A stretch of DNA of 64,000 nt, taken from NCBI RefSeq assembly GCF_002706745.1, contig NZ_CP017702.1, positions 1,612,001-1,676,000 of the forward strand, given 5' to 3'. Under the pieces are notes generated by a model. It saw only the letters and a program-made list of their open reading frames with translations. It had not been told where the DNA came from and did not search any database. Below, piece after piece: positions 20,323 to 29,067 of the stretch (position 1 is the first letter of the stretch; each line of letters opens with the position of its first letter). The translations under genes were made by a program, and so were the position numbers. The DNA comes from Companilactobacillus farciminis KCTC 3681 = DSM 20184 (GTDB lineage: Bacteria > Bacillota > Bacilli > Lactobacillales > Lactobacillaceae).

Positions 20323-20892
20323 TTATTTTTCCTTTGCCTTTAATAATTCCCAATAAGTAATTGCGTAAATACTCTTAGCATCGCAAATGACACCATCTTT
20401 AACTTGTTGTTTAGCTTCATCTAAAGTTAGGCTTTCAACATTTAAAAATTCATCTGGATCGAGTGGACGCTTGAATTCAACTTTTTGTAAATCTTTTGCC
20501 ACAAAGACAGTTAATTTTTCGTTGGAATATCCCGGACTAGCGAAGAAAGCTGTGACCTTTTCTAAATTCTTAGTCGTCAAGCCTAATTCTTCATCCATCT
20601 CACGCAAGGCAACTTCTTTTAAGTCACTACCTTCGTCGGGATCGATTTTTCCAGCGGGAATTTCCAAAGTTTCTTGTTCCATAGGTGTACGCCATTGTCT
20701 GACAAAAATCATCTTGTCATCGTCAGTAAAAGGAATAATTGCCACAGCACCGTGATGTTCAACAACTTCACGAATATCGGGAATGCCGTTTGGCAAAACT
20801 ACTTGTTCCACATTGACATCAAAAATTTTTCCGCCAAACATTTGTTTCTTGGCAACTACTTCTTCATAATATCTTGAATCTTCTTTATTCAT
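20323..20892 (-). CDS. nudF: Nudix hydrolase, ADP-ribose pyrophosphatase type
   Basis: Hydrolyses nucleoside-diphosphate-linked compounds, by family most likely ADP-ribose to AMP and ribose-5-phosphate. The Nudix box begins IPAGKIDPDEG and ends REMDEELGL, with the catalytic REXXEE residues intact. The spacer between the first Glu and RE looks two residues longer than the canonical seven. The 189-aa length fits ADP-ribose pyrophosphatases, and the upstream VRQWR and downstream FFASPGYSNEKLTVFVA segments are also typical. It starts inside the end of the MFS gene (8-bp overlap). Confidence 0.87.
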   Translation of the reverse strand: MNKEDSRYYEEVVAKKQMFGGKIFDVNVEQVVLPNGIPDIREVVEHHGAVAIIPFTDDDKMIFVRQWRTPMEQETLEIPAGKIDPDEGSDLKEVALREMDEELGLTTKNLEKVTAFFASPGYSNEKLTVFVAKDLQKVEFKRPLDPDEFLNVESLTLDEAKQQVKDGVICDAKSIYAITYWELLKAKEK

Positions 20893-22306
20893 TTTGAGAC
20901 CTTCCTGACTTGATTAATCGAACTACTGACATCACAATTGCAATCAAACAAATAACAACCGCAAGTGTCATTGTAACACGCATTCCGTCGATAAAAATAT
21001 CTGGTCGACCTTCAATATAAGTCGTAACTGGTTGACCATAAAATTGACTCATGGATAGGAACAACACGGTCGTTGATACGGATACACCGATAATCATTCC
21101 TAAATTACGTGACAAAGCATTCAAGCCACCGGCAATTCCGAGGTCGTGCGTCTCTACTGAACTCATGATCATCGTATTGTTGGGAGCTTGAAACAGTCCG
21201 TTACCTAGACCATTTAAACCGATAAATAACAGTATAAACCAAATACTAGTTTTTAGGTTAAAAGCTAGATATCCTAATTGGGCAATTTCAATCACAACTA
21301 AGCCGACTATTGTCAAAATAATTGGATTGACCCTTGCAGATATTTTACCAGAAATTGGTGCGACTACAACCTGTACCAATGGAAATGCCATCAAAATGTA
21401 TCCAGCTGTCGACGCTGCAATCCCTAAGGCATTCTCCAAATAAAACGGCGAAACAACGTTAAAGAAGAAATTCGTTACAAAGATAAAAAATCCCGCAACT
21501 AATCCCAAAGTAAAATTATTATTTTTAAAAATCCTCAATTCAATCATCGGATTGGCAACTCGTTTTTCAATTCGCAAGAACAACCACAAACAAATCAAAG
21601 CAACGACAAAAGTCACAATAATATATGGTTTAGTGAACCCGACTGCCTGACCAATGAAAATAGCACTGAAGAATAACAATAAGGTTACAAAATAGGCCAA
21701 AAATCCTTTCGTATCAAACTTTTTAGGATTAGTAGATTCCGTCTTTGGTAAGTTGAAATACCCTAATAGCAAAGCAATGATACCGATCGGCAAATTAATC
21801 CAAAAAATATAGCTCCAGTGAAAATGTCCTAAAATAATTCCACCGATTCCTGGTCCAGCGATAGCACCGATTGATACGAATGAACCAATGTAACCTAGGG
21901 CATAACCTCTTTCTGACAAAGGGAAAGTTTGCGTGATGATACCATTATTCGTTGCCATGGCCATTGAAGCCCCAATTGCTTGTAAAACTCGACCTAGCAA
22001 TAAAACAATCAGACTGTTACTTAAACCACACACGATGGAGCCGGCAATGAAAAGAATCGACCCTATCTTAAATACTTTGATTTTTCCGATTGAATCAGCA
22101 ATCTTTCCAAACATTAATAAGAAGATACAAATAGTTACTAAATAAATTGAAACGACCCATTCAGCCATATTCATGCCAATGTGCAAATTCTTACTGATCA
22201 CTGGTAAAGCAATATTTACGATTGAACCATCTAAAGTCGCCATCAAAGTAAAGATACCGACTGAGATCAGAATCATCCATCTTCTTGGATTTACTTGTTC
22301 GCTCAT
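20885..22306 (-). CDS. MFS drug exporter, DHA2 (EmrB/QacA) family
   Basis: Predicted 14-helix proton-coupled exporter (473 aa). The sequence opens with TLDGSIVNIALPVISKNL (family motif near TM1), then WVVSIYLV, LMFGKIADSIGKIKVF (motif A), LLLGRVLQAIGASMAMA (motif B) and GPGIGGIILGHFHWSYIFWIN (motif C region). The drug or metabolite exported cannot be told. The frame is open to 22375, but the ATG at 22306 has AAAGGAG at good spacing; the upstream extension would run through the cold-shock gene's terminator. Confidence 0.87.
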   Translation of the reverse strand: MSEQVNPRRWMILISVGIFTLMATLDGSIVNIALPVISKNLHIGMNMAEWVVSIYLVTICIFLLMFGKIADSIGKIKVFKIGSILFIAGSIVCGLSNSLIVLLLGRVLQAIGASMAMATNNGIITQTFPLSERGYALGYIGSFVSIGAIAGPGIGGIILGHFHWSYIFWINLPIGIIALLLGYFNLPKTESTNPKKFDTKGFLAYFVTLLLFFSAIFIGQAVGFTKPYIIVTFVVALICLWLFLRIEKRVANPMIELRIFKNNNFTLGLVAGFFIFVTNFFFNVVSPFYLENALGIAASTAGYILMAFPLVQVVVAPISGKISARVNPIILTIVGLVVIEIAQLGYLAFNLKTSIWFILLFIGLNGLGNGLFQAPNNTMIMSSVETHDLGIAGGLNALSRNLGMIIGVSVSTTVLFLSMSQFYGQPVTTYIEGRPDIFIDGMRVTMTLAVVICLIAIVMSVVRLIKSGRSQNE

Positions 22307-22326
22307 TTTTCTCTCCTTTACACCAA

Positions 22327-22357
22327 AGAAAAAGAAAGCACTAATCAGCGCTTTCTT
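22327..22357 (-). terminator. Terminator overlapping the end of the cold-shock gene
   Basis: On the minus strand AAGAAAGCGCT and AGTGCTTTCTT pair over 11 positions (one G-U) around GATT, then TTTTTC. The stop codon of the cold-shock gene (22341-22343) lies inside the hairpin. Confidence 0.75.
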
Positions 22358-22556
22358 CATCTTTGATATTAACATTTACCGCTTGTGGTCCTTTATAGCC
22401 AGGAGCAATTTCAAAATTAACTTCTAGTCCATCTTTGATGAAATAGTCGTCACGATTCAAAACTGAGTCCGCAAAGAAAAAGATATCTTCCTCGCCATTA
22501 TTTATGAAGCCAAAACCACGGTTATTATTAAATCTTACAATTTTTCCTGTGAACAT
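22341..22556 (-). CDS. Divergent cold-shock-domain protein
   Basis: 71-aa OB-fold nucleic-acid-binding protein. RNP1 is recognisable (NRGFGFINN), but the RNP2 region reads EDIFFFADSVL instead of the usual DVFVHFSAI. The C terminus also departs from the standard family (EIAPGYKGPQAVNV in place of EGxRGPQAxNV). It probably binds single-stranded RNA or DNA, but may not be a classic cold-inducible Csp. It starts 12 bp after the ileS stop and may be transcribed with it; the hairpin at its end stops most readthrough into the MFS gene. Confidence 0.82.
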   Translation of the reverse strand: MFTGKIVRFNNNRGFGFINNGEEDIFFFADSVLNRDDYFIKDGLEVNFEIAPGYKGPQAVNVNIKDEESAD

Positions 22557-22568
22557 TATTCACCATTC

Positions 22569-25346
22569 CTAATCATCAAAGCCTTCAGCCTTTGTTTCTG
22601 GATACTCTTCAGCAACAATTTTAGCACATCTAGCACAGAATGTTGGATAATTACTGTCGCTACCAACATCAGTCTTGATCATACGACATCTTTGACAAAC
22701 TTCGCCTTCAGCCTTTTGAACTAAGACATCAGCTAATTCATACTTGTCAGCATTTTCTGGTGCTGCATCAACTAATTCAAATTGAGAAACGATCAACAAT
22801 TGACCAAAGTTGCTATCAATCTTGTCAAGAACTGCTTTTAGTTCATCACTAGGATGTACAGTAACCTTAGCTTCAAGTGATTTACCAATCAATTTGTCTG
22901 CACGGGCAACTTCAAGTGACTTCAAGACATTATCTCTAAAGTCCATGAATACTTGCCAATCCTTTTGAATTTCTGCTTCATCAGGGATTTCTTCAACAGC
23001 TGGCATTTCAGCTAATTGAACGAATTCTTCTGGCTCCTTGAGGTATTCCCAAACTTGTTCCATTGTATGTGGAAGGATTGGTGTCAATAACTTAGCTAGT
23101 TTAACAACTGTTTCGTAAATAACAGTTTGCATTGAACGACGTGAATGTGCATCTTCAGCATCGATATAAACAACATCCTTAGCAAAGTCTAAGTAGAAAG
23201 TAGACATTTCATTGACGATGAAACTAACGACATTCTTAGCCACGTCAGCAAAGTCATACTTGTCATAGTCACTTAGAACTTCTTTAACTAAGTTGTTCAA
23301 CTTAACCTTGATGTACTTGTCTTCTGGACGAAGATCATCGTAACTAACGGCATTAGTCTCAGGATCAAAGTCAGTTGTGTTAGCTAACATAAATCTGATA
23401 GTATTTCTGATCTTACGGTAAGTTTCAGAAACTTGTTTGAATGAGTCAACTGAAACAGAAACATCAGAACTTGAATCAACTGAAGCAACCCATAGACGGA
23501 TAATTTCAGCACCAAATTGTCTTTCGATATCACTAGGAGCAATAACGTTACCGAGTGATTTACTCATCTTAACGCCATTCTTATCCAAAGTGAAACCTTG
23601 TGAAAGAATTGACTTGTATCCAGCTTCACCAAATGCAGCAACTGATGTTACTAACATTGAATTGAACCAACCACGATATTGGTCAGAACCTTCAAGAATC
23701 AAATCAGCTGGGAAAGTTAGATTATCACGAGTTTTCGCAACTCCCGCATGAACTGTCCCAGAGTCGAACCAAACGTCCAAGATATCTGTTTCCTTAGTGA
23801 ATTTACCATTTGGTGAACCGGCATTAGTATAGCCTTCTGGAAGAAGATCCTTAGCATCTCTTTCAAACCAAACGTTAGAACCATATTTACCGAACAATTC
23901 AGCTACGTGATCAACAGTTTCTTTAGTCATGATAGGGTCGCCATTTTCAGCATAGAAAATTGGTAGTGGAACACCCCAAGCACGTTGTCTAGAAATTACC
24001 CAGTCGCCACGGTCACGAATCATGTTGTAAAGACGAGTTTTACCCCAAGCTGGCTTGAAGTCGATCTTGTCGATAGCATCAAGAATTTGTTGTCTGAATT
24101 TATCGATTGAAGCAAACCACTGTGGTGTAGCACGGAAAATAACTGGTTTCTTAGTACGCCAATCATGTGGATAACTGTGAGTGAAGAAACTCAACTTCAA
24201 GAGTGAGCCGTTTTCCTTCATACGTTCTGTAATCAACTTGTTAGCGTCATCGTAGAAGACACCTTGATATTCAGGTACTTCATCAGTGAATTTACCTTGA
24301 GCATCGATTGGTGAGAAGACTGGCAACTTGTATTTCATACCAACAACAAAGTCATCGGCACCAAATCCAGGAGCTGTATGAACTAAACCAGTACCATCAT
24401 CAAGCGTTACGTGGTTACCTAAGATCAAAAGTGATTCTTGGTCGTAGAATGGATGTGTTGCTGTAACGTATTCCAACTCTGAACCTTTGAATGTCTTAAG
24501 GATTTCAACGTTTTCCCAACCTAATTCTTCTTGAACGTATTGGATTCTTTCTTGAGCCACAACGTATTTCTTACCATCAGCGTTAACTTCAGCATAGATG
24601 AACTTAGGGTTCACACAGATAGCCTTGTTTGATGGAATTGTCCAAGGAGTAGTTGTCCAAATAATGAATGATGCATCATCGTCAACAACACCTTTACCAT
24701 CGCGGACTTTGAAAGCTACGAAAATTGATGGTGACTTGATATCTTTATATTCAACTTCGGCTTCAGCTAGAGTTGATTCTGAAGATGGTGACCAATAAAC
24801 TGGTTTCTTACCACGATAGATATAACCTTTGTCAACCATTTCACCAAAGACTTTAACTTCGGCTTCTTCAAATTCTTTTTGATATGTAATGTATGGGTGA
24901 TCCCAATCAGCTGAAACACCTAAGCGTTTGAAACCAGCCATTTGTTTCTTGATTTCACCTTCAGCGAATTCGTAACACAATTGACGATATTCGCTCATTG
25001 TCATTTCCTTACGTTTAACACCTTTTTTAGCAAGTTGTTGTTCGATTGGAAGACCATGAGTATCCCAACCAGGAACGTAAGGTGAACGGAAGCCGTCCAT
25101 TGACTTGTAACGCACGATGATATCCTTTGAAATCTTGTTCAAAGCATGTCCCATGTGAATGTCACCATTAGCAAATGGAGGTCCATCCAATAATTCGAAA
25201 GTTGGTTTACCTTCGTTTAATTTTTGACGCTTTTCATAAATTTTGTTTTCTTCCCAAGCCTTTTCCCATTCCGCTTCTTTGTTTGGAAGGTTACCACGCA
25301 TTGGAAACTTAGTTTTACCTAAGTTTAGAGTATCTTTTACTCGCAT
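22569..25346 (-). CDS. ileS: Isoleucyl-tRNA synthetase
   Basis: Class I synthetase charging tRNA-Ile, 925 aa. HIGH-type motif HMGHALN is near residue 64, the WDTHGLPIE segment and editing (CP1) domain follow, and KMSKSLGN gives the KMSKS loop. The C-terminal zinc finger CQRC...CARC is complete. Upstream lies an Ile-specific T-box leader (25366-25525), so expression rises when uncharged tRNA-Ile accumulates. The gene follows divIVA in the same direction, the conserved end of the dcw region. Confidence 0.98.
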   Translation of the reverse strand: MRVKDTLNLGKTKFPMRGNLPNKEAEWEKAWEENKIYEKRQKLNEGKPTFELLDGPPFANGDIHMGHALNKISKDIIVRYKSMDGFRSPYVPGWDTHGLPIEQQLAKKGVKRKEMTMSEYRQLCYEFAEGEIKKQMAGFKRLGVSADWDHPYITYQKEFEEAEVKVFGEMVDKGYIYRGKKPVYWSPSSESTLAEAEVEYKDIKSPSIFVAFKVRDGKGVVDDDASFIIWTTTPWTIPSNKAICVNPKFIYAEVNADGKKYVVAQERIQYVQEELGWENVEILKTFKGSELEYVTATHPFYDQESLLILGNHVTLDDGTGLVHTAPGFGADDFVVGMKYKLPVFSPIDAQGKFTDEVPEYQGVFYDDANKLITERMKENGSLLKLSFFTHSYPHDWRTKKPVIFRATPQWFASIDKFRQQILDAIDKIDFKPAWGKTRLYNMIRDRGDWVISRQRAWGVPLPIFYAENGDPIMTKETVDHVAELFGKYGSNVWFERDAKDLLPEGYTNAGSPNGKFTKETDILDVWFDSGTVHAGVAKTRDNLTFPADLILEGSDQYRGWFNSMLVTSVAAFGEAGYKSILSQGFTLDKNGVKMSKSLGNVIAPSDIERQFGAEIIRLWVASVDSSSDVSVSVDSFKQVSETYRKIRNTIRFMLANTTDFDPETNAVSYDDLRPEDKYIKVKLNNLVKEVLSDYDKYDFADVAKNVVSFIVNEMSTFYLDFAKDVVYIDAEDAHSRRSMQTVIYETVVKLAKLLTPILPHTMEQVWEYLKEPEEFVQLAEMPAVEEIPDEAEIQKDWQVFMDFRDNVLKSLEVARADKLIGKSLEAKVTVHPSDELKAVLDKIDSNFGQLLIVSQFELVDAAPENADKYELADVLVQKAEGEVCQRCRMIKTDVGSDSNYPTFCARCAKIVAEEYPETKAEGFDD

Positions 25347-25365
25347 CTTTTCACCCCTTCTGAAA

Positions 25366-25525
25366 ATAAAAAGAACCCATCCAATTTAGGACGAGTTCTC
25401 GCTATACCACCTATTGGTAAATTACATAAATTGTTTAAGAGTTGATATACCTAGATTAATTTTTACTAGTCTCACACCATACACTAGCTCGCTGAAAAAA
25501 CATCCAAAAGGCACTTGTTCTCTTA
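25366..25525 (-). promoter_or_regulatory. T-box riboswitch (Ile) of ileS
   Basis: Leader RNA on the minus strand. The T-box motif AGGTGGTATAGCGAG is at 25398-25412. The terminator stem is GAACTCGTCC / GGATGGGTTC (25373-25398) with a T-run down to 25366. Stem I is closed by AAGAG/CTCTT (25520-25524 with 25436-25440 region). The specifier-loop codon is ATC at 25444-25446, matching isoleucine. The conserved stem I distal element GGTGTGAG is also visible. It begins right after the divIVA stop codon, and I see no strong promoter in between. Confidence 0.92.
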
Positions 25526-25527
25526 GG

Positions 25528-26280
25528 TTATTTTTTAGGATCATCACCAGATTTATCATCAGAAAAATTGAACGTTGGTTCATTTTGTTGATGATTAATC
25601 GTATATGTTTCATCTGGTTGGTCATCCTGATAATTGTCATTATAGTTCATTTGATCTGAATTGAAAACTGATTCTTGATTATTTTCATAATCTTGTGAAT
25701 TTTTTTGTTGATTATTTTGATAATTGGCACCTGTATCAACGTCCGAATGATCGCCAACTTCTTGTTTTAACTTGTCAGTAGAAGTACTGTCATTAAGTTT
25801 CGACCATTCAGGACTGTCAACCATATCTAATTGTTGTTTCAACATGCCTTGCAAACCTTGACGGAAAGAATTGACGCTCTTCTTAAGATTGTCAGTTTCA
25901 ATTGTCACTTGGCGTGCTCGATCAGAAGCGTCTTGCAAAATTTGGTTGGACTTTTCAGTTGATTGGTTCAACAAGTCACGAGCTTTCTTTTGAGACTCTT
26001 CTACAATGATCTGGGCTTCTTGTTCAGATTCATTTTTAACCTTCTCAGCGGCCTCTTGAGCCACCAAAATAGATTGATTCAAAGCATCCTTCATATCAGT
26101 AAAGTATTTCAACTGTTCTGAAGTCTCTTTGAGCTCTTTTTCTAGTTGAGCATTTTTTTGGAGAGCTAAATTATAGTCTTGAGCTGCTTGTTTCAAAAAA
26201 CTATCAACTTGGTCGCGGTCATAGCCTCGAAATTTACTATCAAATTCTTTATCCTGTATTTCTACTGGTGACAATACCAT
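25528..26280 (-). CDS. divIVA: Cell-division initiation protein DivIVA
   Basis: Coiled-coil protein that senses negative membrane curvature at septa and poles. The N-terminal lipid-binding domain is typical (LSPVEIQDKEFDSKFRGYD, RDQVDSFL). A long coiled coil runs through residues ~30-150. From about residue 165 the tail is low-complexity and rich in Asn, Gln and Asp (for example QNNQQKNSQDYENNQ), longer than in Bacillus; total 250 aa. Last division gene of the dcw cluster, 12 bp after ylmH, with the ileS T-box directly downstream. Confidence 0.94.
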   Translation of the reverse strand: MVLSPVEIQDKEFDSKFRGYDRDQVDSFLKQAAQDYNLALQKNAQLEKELKETSEQLKYFTDMKDALNQSILVAQEAAEKVKNESEQEAQIIVEESQKKARDLLNQSTEKSNQILQDASDRARQVTIETDNLKKSVNSFRQGLQGMLKQQLDMVDSPEWSKLNDSTSTDKLKQEVGDHSDVDTGANYQNNQQKNSQDYENNQESVFNSDQMNYNDNYQDDQPDETYTINHQQNEPTFNFSDDKSGDDPKK

Positions 26281-26292
26281 AACTTCACGCCC

Positions 26293-27087
26293 CTATTTCT
26301 TAAAGATATTAACGAGCAAGATGTACTTGCTGTTCTTTGATCGACCCATAATATCATTGATTCGAATACGACCAAAGCCTCTAACACTTAGAGTATCAGT
26401 AATGGCAATAAACGCAGACGCATTCTTATTTACGACCCAATTTATTTGGACCTTACCGTGATCCACCAAGGCTTTAGAATTTTGTCGCGACAAATCATAA
26501 ACCGTCGAAATAATCGAGTCCAAGCGTAATGACTGCACAAGGACTGTTTCATCGACTGATTCATCTTTAGGCAAAAGAACCTCAGAAAAATCTTTTTTAA
26601 TCAAATGAATCTTGTAAGGATCAATCTTTTTCACTTGTTCCTCAATGTATTCACTCATTGAATCAAATACAAAAAATTGCCAATTTTCACCATCGGTAAT
26701 TATGTCTCCAAAACGGTCACGTTCTACGCCTGAACCTGTTAATGAGCCTAATATTTGACCGTGATGTAAATTAGCAAACTTTTCTGGATAACGTATTTCA
26801 TACATGGCAATCCCAAAATCTGAATCCTGCGGTACAAAATAGTCAGGAGCAACTATCCCCCTGACTCTTTCAGCATTTCCAAAACCCCCGAAGTAATGGA
26901 CGTACAAGTCGTCATACTTATTGATCAGGTTATTCAAAATTGTTTGTTCACGCAGATTCAAAAAATCAGTCAATTGCGGTGTATACATCGTTTGAGCTTT
27001 TAATAAAATATCGCTTATTTTATCAATGAACGGCTTTTCTTCTGGACGAAAATAGCCGCCGCCAATGATTGTATTTTTATCATCCAT
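26293..27087 (-). CDS. ylmH: YlmH family RNA-binding protein (S4 domain)
   Basis: 264-aa protein with a C-terminal S4 RNA-binding domain (LRLDSIISTVYDLSRQNSKALVDHGKVQINW), preceded by the YlmH-specific domain (IVAPDYFVPQDSDFGIAMYEI). Homologues bind ribosomes and help rescue stalled nascent chains; in this cluster a division-related role has also been suggested. The gene is in its standard place between yggT and divIVA with 2-bp and 12-bp gaps. Confidence 0.92.
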   Translation of the reverse strand: MDDKNTIIGGGYFRPEEKPFIDKISDILLKAQTMYTPQLTDFLNLREQTILNNLINKYDDLYVHYFGGFGNAERVRGIVAPDYFVPQDSDFGIAMYEIRYPEKFANLHHGQILGSLTGSGVERDRFGDIITDGENWQFFVFDSMSEYIEEQVKKIDPYKIHLIKKDFSEVLLPKDESVDETVLVQSLRLDSIISTVYDLSRQNSKALVDHGKVQINWVVNKNASAFIAITDTLSVRGFGRIRINDIMGRSKNSKYILLVNIFKK

Positions 27088-27089
27088 AG

Positions 27090-27356
27090 TTAAATTATTA
27101 AAAATATCGCTTTCTGCAATAATCGAATCAATATCAGTGCAACTATTGGAGAAAAATCTAGAAAACCTATACTAGTAGGAATAAATCTTCTAATTAAGTT
27201 CAAGAATGGATCTACTGCTCTAACTATCAAACTTCCGAAAGCTGAATTATACAATGAAGGTATAAAAGACAATATACAATACAAAAAAATTATAAATTCA
27301 TAGAATTCGAAAGCCAAACTAATAATGAACGGCAGTCCACTTACAATTCGATCCAT
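27090..27356 (-). CDS. YggT family membrane protein (YlmG)
   Basis: 88-aa integral membrane protein with two hydrophobic segments (about 10-33 and 62-88) and the family signature DPFLNLIRRFIPTSIGFLDFSP between them. Homologues influence membrane or nucleoid organisation and division. It is sandwiched in the dcw cluster between sepF and ylmH. Confidence 0.9.
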   Translation of the reverse strand: MDRIVSGLPFIISLAFEFYEFIIFLYCILSFIPSLYNSAFGSLIVRAVDPFLNLIRRFIPTSIGFLDFSPIVALILIRLLQKAIFLII

Positions 27357-27370
27357 ATCATTCCTCGACT

Positions 27371-27778
27371 TTATTCGTTTATATCTGGTATGCTTCCGTC
27401 GATTTCAAACTTAGGTGGTGTGCAAAGAAAAATCTTATCGCCGACACGCTTGATTTCACCATTGATGGCATAGATTGCACCTGTCAAAAAGTCCACGATC
27501 CGTTTTGATTGTTGATCATTGACATTAGTGAAATTAACGATCACTGCTTTATTATTCAAAAGCTGTTTAGCGATAACTTTCGCATCTGAGTAAACCCTAG
27601 GTTGATAAATAGCAATTTTGCTGTTGGCTTTAGTTCTAGCTTCACTAGCTGTACTCATAGATACTACCTTTTCGTTATTTGCGTAGTTTTCTTGCTTTGG
27701 TTCTGCTTCTGGCTTCTTTTCTTCGAAGTCGTCTTCATCATTGATACCAAAAAAACTGCCTAACTTTTCAAATGCCAT
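27371..27778 (-). CDS. sepF: Cell-division protein SepF
   Basis: Membrane-attached ring-forming protein that tethers and aligns FtsZ filaments. The N-terminal amphipathic anchor (MAFEKLGSFFGI) is followed by an acidic linker and the conserved SepF domain (PRVYSDAKVIAKQLLNNKAVIVNF, then RIVDFLTGAIYAINGEIKRVGDKIFLCTP). 135 aa, normal size. It comes 14 bp after ftsZ; no ylmE (PLP-fold) gene lies between ftsZ and sepF, unlike Bacillus. Confidence 0.95.
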   Translation of the reverse strand: MAFEKLGSFFGINDEDDFEEKKPEAEPKQENYANNEKVVSMSTASEARTKANSKIAIYQPRVYSDAKVIAKQLLNNKAVIVNFTNVNDQQSKRIVDFLTGAIYAINGEIKRVGDKIFLCTPPKFEIDGSIPDINE

Positions 27779-27792
27779 AGGAAAGTCTCCTT

Positions 27793-29028
27793 TTATTTTT
27801 TGTTACGACGCTTAAAAATTGGAGGAGTTGAATCGTCATCATCATCGCTTAAATCAATTGTTTCTGGTTTTTGGAAAATCTCAAAGTCGCCCTTTTCGCC
27901 AGAAACGTTACTGTTCTTGGATGCATCACGATTAATATCCCAATCTGCTAAAGGATCATTTGATGGTTTAGCTTGAGGCTTTGCTTGTGCTTGCTCCTCT
28001 GGCTTCTTGCTGTTATCCAAAGTAGCTCTTGGATTGTGCAATGGACGTCTAGCTGGTTCTTTCTTCTTGTCGCCACTTTCAACACCAGTAGCAATAACTG
28101 TTACCTTAACTTGATCACCTAAAGTATCGTCGATTGAAGTACCAAAGATAATATTAACATCAGATGTAGCTTGTTCGGAAACAATTTGCGCTGCATCTTG
28201 TGCTTCAAATAGTGATAAGTCTGGTCCACCAGTAATATTAAGAAGAACTTGTTTAGCACCGTCAATTGAAACTTCAAGCAATGGTGAAGAAATAGCTTTC
28301 TTAGTAGCTTCAGTAATTCTGTTTTCGCCATTAGCTGTACCAATACCCATCAAAGCAGAACCTTGATCTGACATAACTGTCTTAACATCGGCAAAGTCCA
28401 AGTTAACGAAACCAGGTGATGTGATCAAATCTGAGATGCTTTGAACACCTTGACGTAAAACATCATCAGCTACACTGAAGGCTTCGTTCATTGGTGTCTT
28501 CTTATCAACGATTTCCAATAGTTTGCTGTTAGAAATCAAAACTAATGTATCAACATCTTTTTTAAGCTCAGTAATTCCATCAGCGGCAAAACGTGAACGC
28601 TTAGCACCTTCGAAAGCAAATGGACGTGTAACAACGCCGACTGTCAAAGCACCACTTTCTTTAGCAATGTTTGCAACGATAGGAGCAGCACCAGTACCAG
28701 TTCCACCACCCATTCCGGCAGTGACAAAAATCATATCTGCGCCTTCAAGAGCTTCTTTAATGGCTTCTTCACTTTCTTGAGCAGCTTTTTGTCCAACCTC
28801 AGGATTCGAACCAGCACCTAATCCTCTTGTCAATTTGGGTCCTAATTGAATCTTAGTTTCAGCATTTGAATTTTCTAGAGCTTGAACATCAGTATTAGCA
28901 GCGATGAATTGAACACCTTTGATATCTGCTTCAACCATTCGATTAACAGCATTTCCGCCGGCACCACCGACACCGATAACTTTAATTACCGCTCCCTTGT
29001 TTTGGCTTGAGTCTAAAGTATATTCCAT
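27793..29028 (-). CDS. ftsZ: Cell-division GTPase FtsZ
   Basis: Tubulin-like GTPase that builds the Z ring. Visible: [13 protein letters not shown], tubulin signature [24 protein letters not shown], and the synergy-loop [11 protein letters not shown]. The C-terminal tail is a variable linker ending in the FtsA/SepF-binding peptide [12 protein letters not shown]. The true start is the ATG at 29028 (411 aa); the longer frame to 29052 begins before the ribosome binding site AGGAGG. That site sits in a small perfect hairpin (29031-29043). Confidence 0.98.
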   Translation of the reverse strand: MEYTLDSSQNKGAVIKVIGVGGAGGNAVNRMVEADIKGVQFIAANTDVQALENSNAETKIQLGPKLTRGLGAGSNPEVGQKAAQESEEAIKEALEGADMIFVTAGMGGGTGTGAAPIVANIAKESGALTVGVVTRPFAFEGAKRSRFAADGITELKKDVDTLVLISNSKLLEIVDKKTPMNEAFSVADDVLRQGVQSISDLITSPGFVNLDFADVKTVMSDQGSALMGIGTANGENRITEATKKAISSPLLEVSIDGAKQVLLNITGGPDLSLFEAQDAAQIVSEQATSDVNIIFGTSIDDTLGDQVKVTVIATGVESGDKKKEPARRPLHNPRATLDNSKKPEEQAQAKPQAKPSNDPLADWDINRDASKNSNVSGEKGDFEIFQKPETIDLSDDDDDSTPPIFKRRNKK

Positions 29029-29030
29029 TA

Positions 29031-29043
29031 AGGAGTTCCTCCT
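29031..29043 (-). promoter_or_regulatory. Ribosome binding site of ftsZ within a small hairpin
   Basis: Minus strand AGGAG-GAA-CTCCT, a perfect 5-bp inverted repeat with a 3-nt loop that contains the Shine-Dalgarno sequence, ending 2 bp before the ATG. It could lower ribosome access; whether it forms in vivo is unknown. Confidence 0.4.
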
Positions 29044-29067
29044 ACAAATCATTTAATTTATTATTTA

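Noticed and set aside
22307-22375. N-terminal extension of the MFS exporter to 22375
   Set aside because: It would start before the cold-shock gene's terminator and has no ribosome binding site; the ATG at 22306 is well supported.
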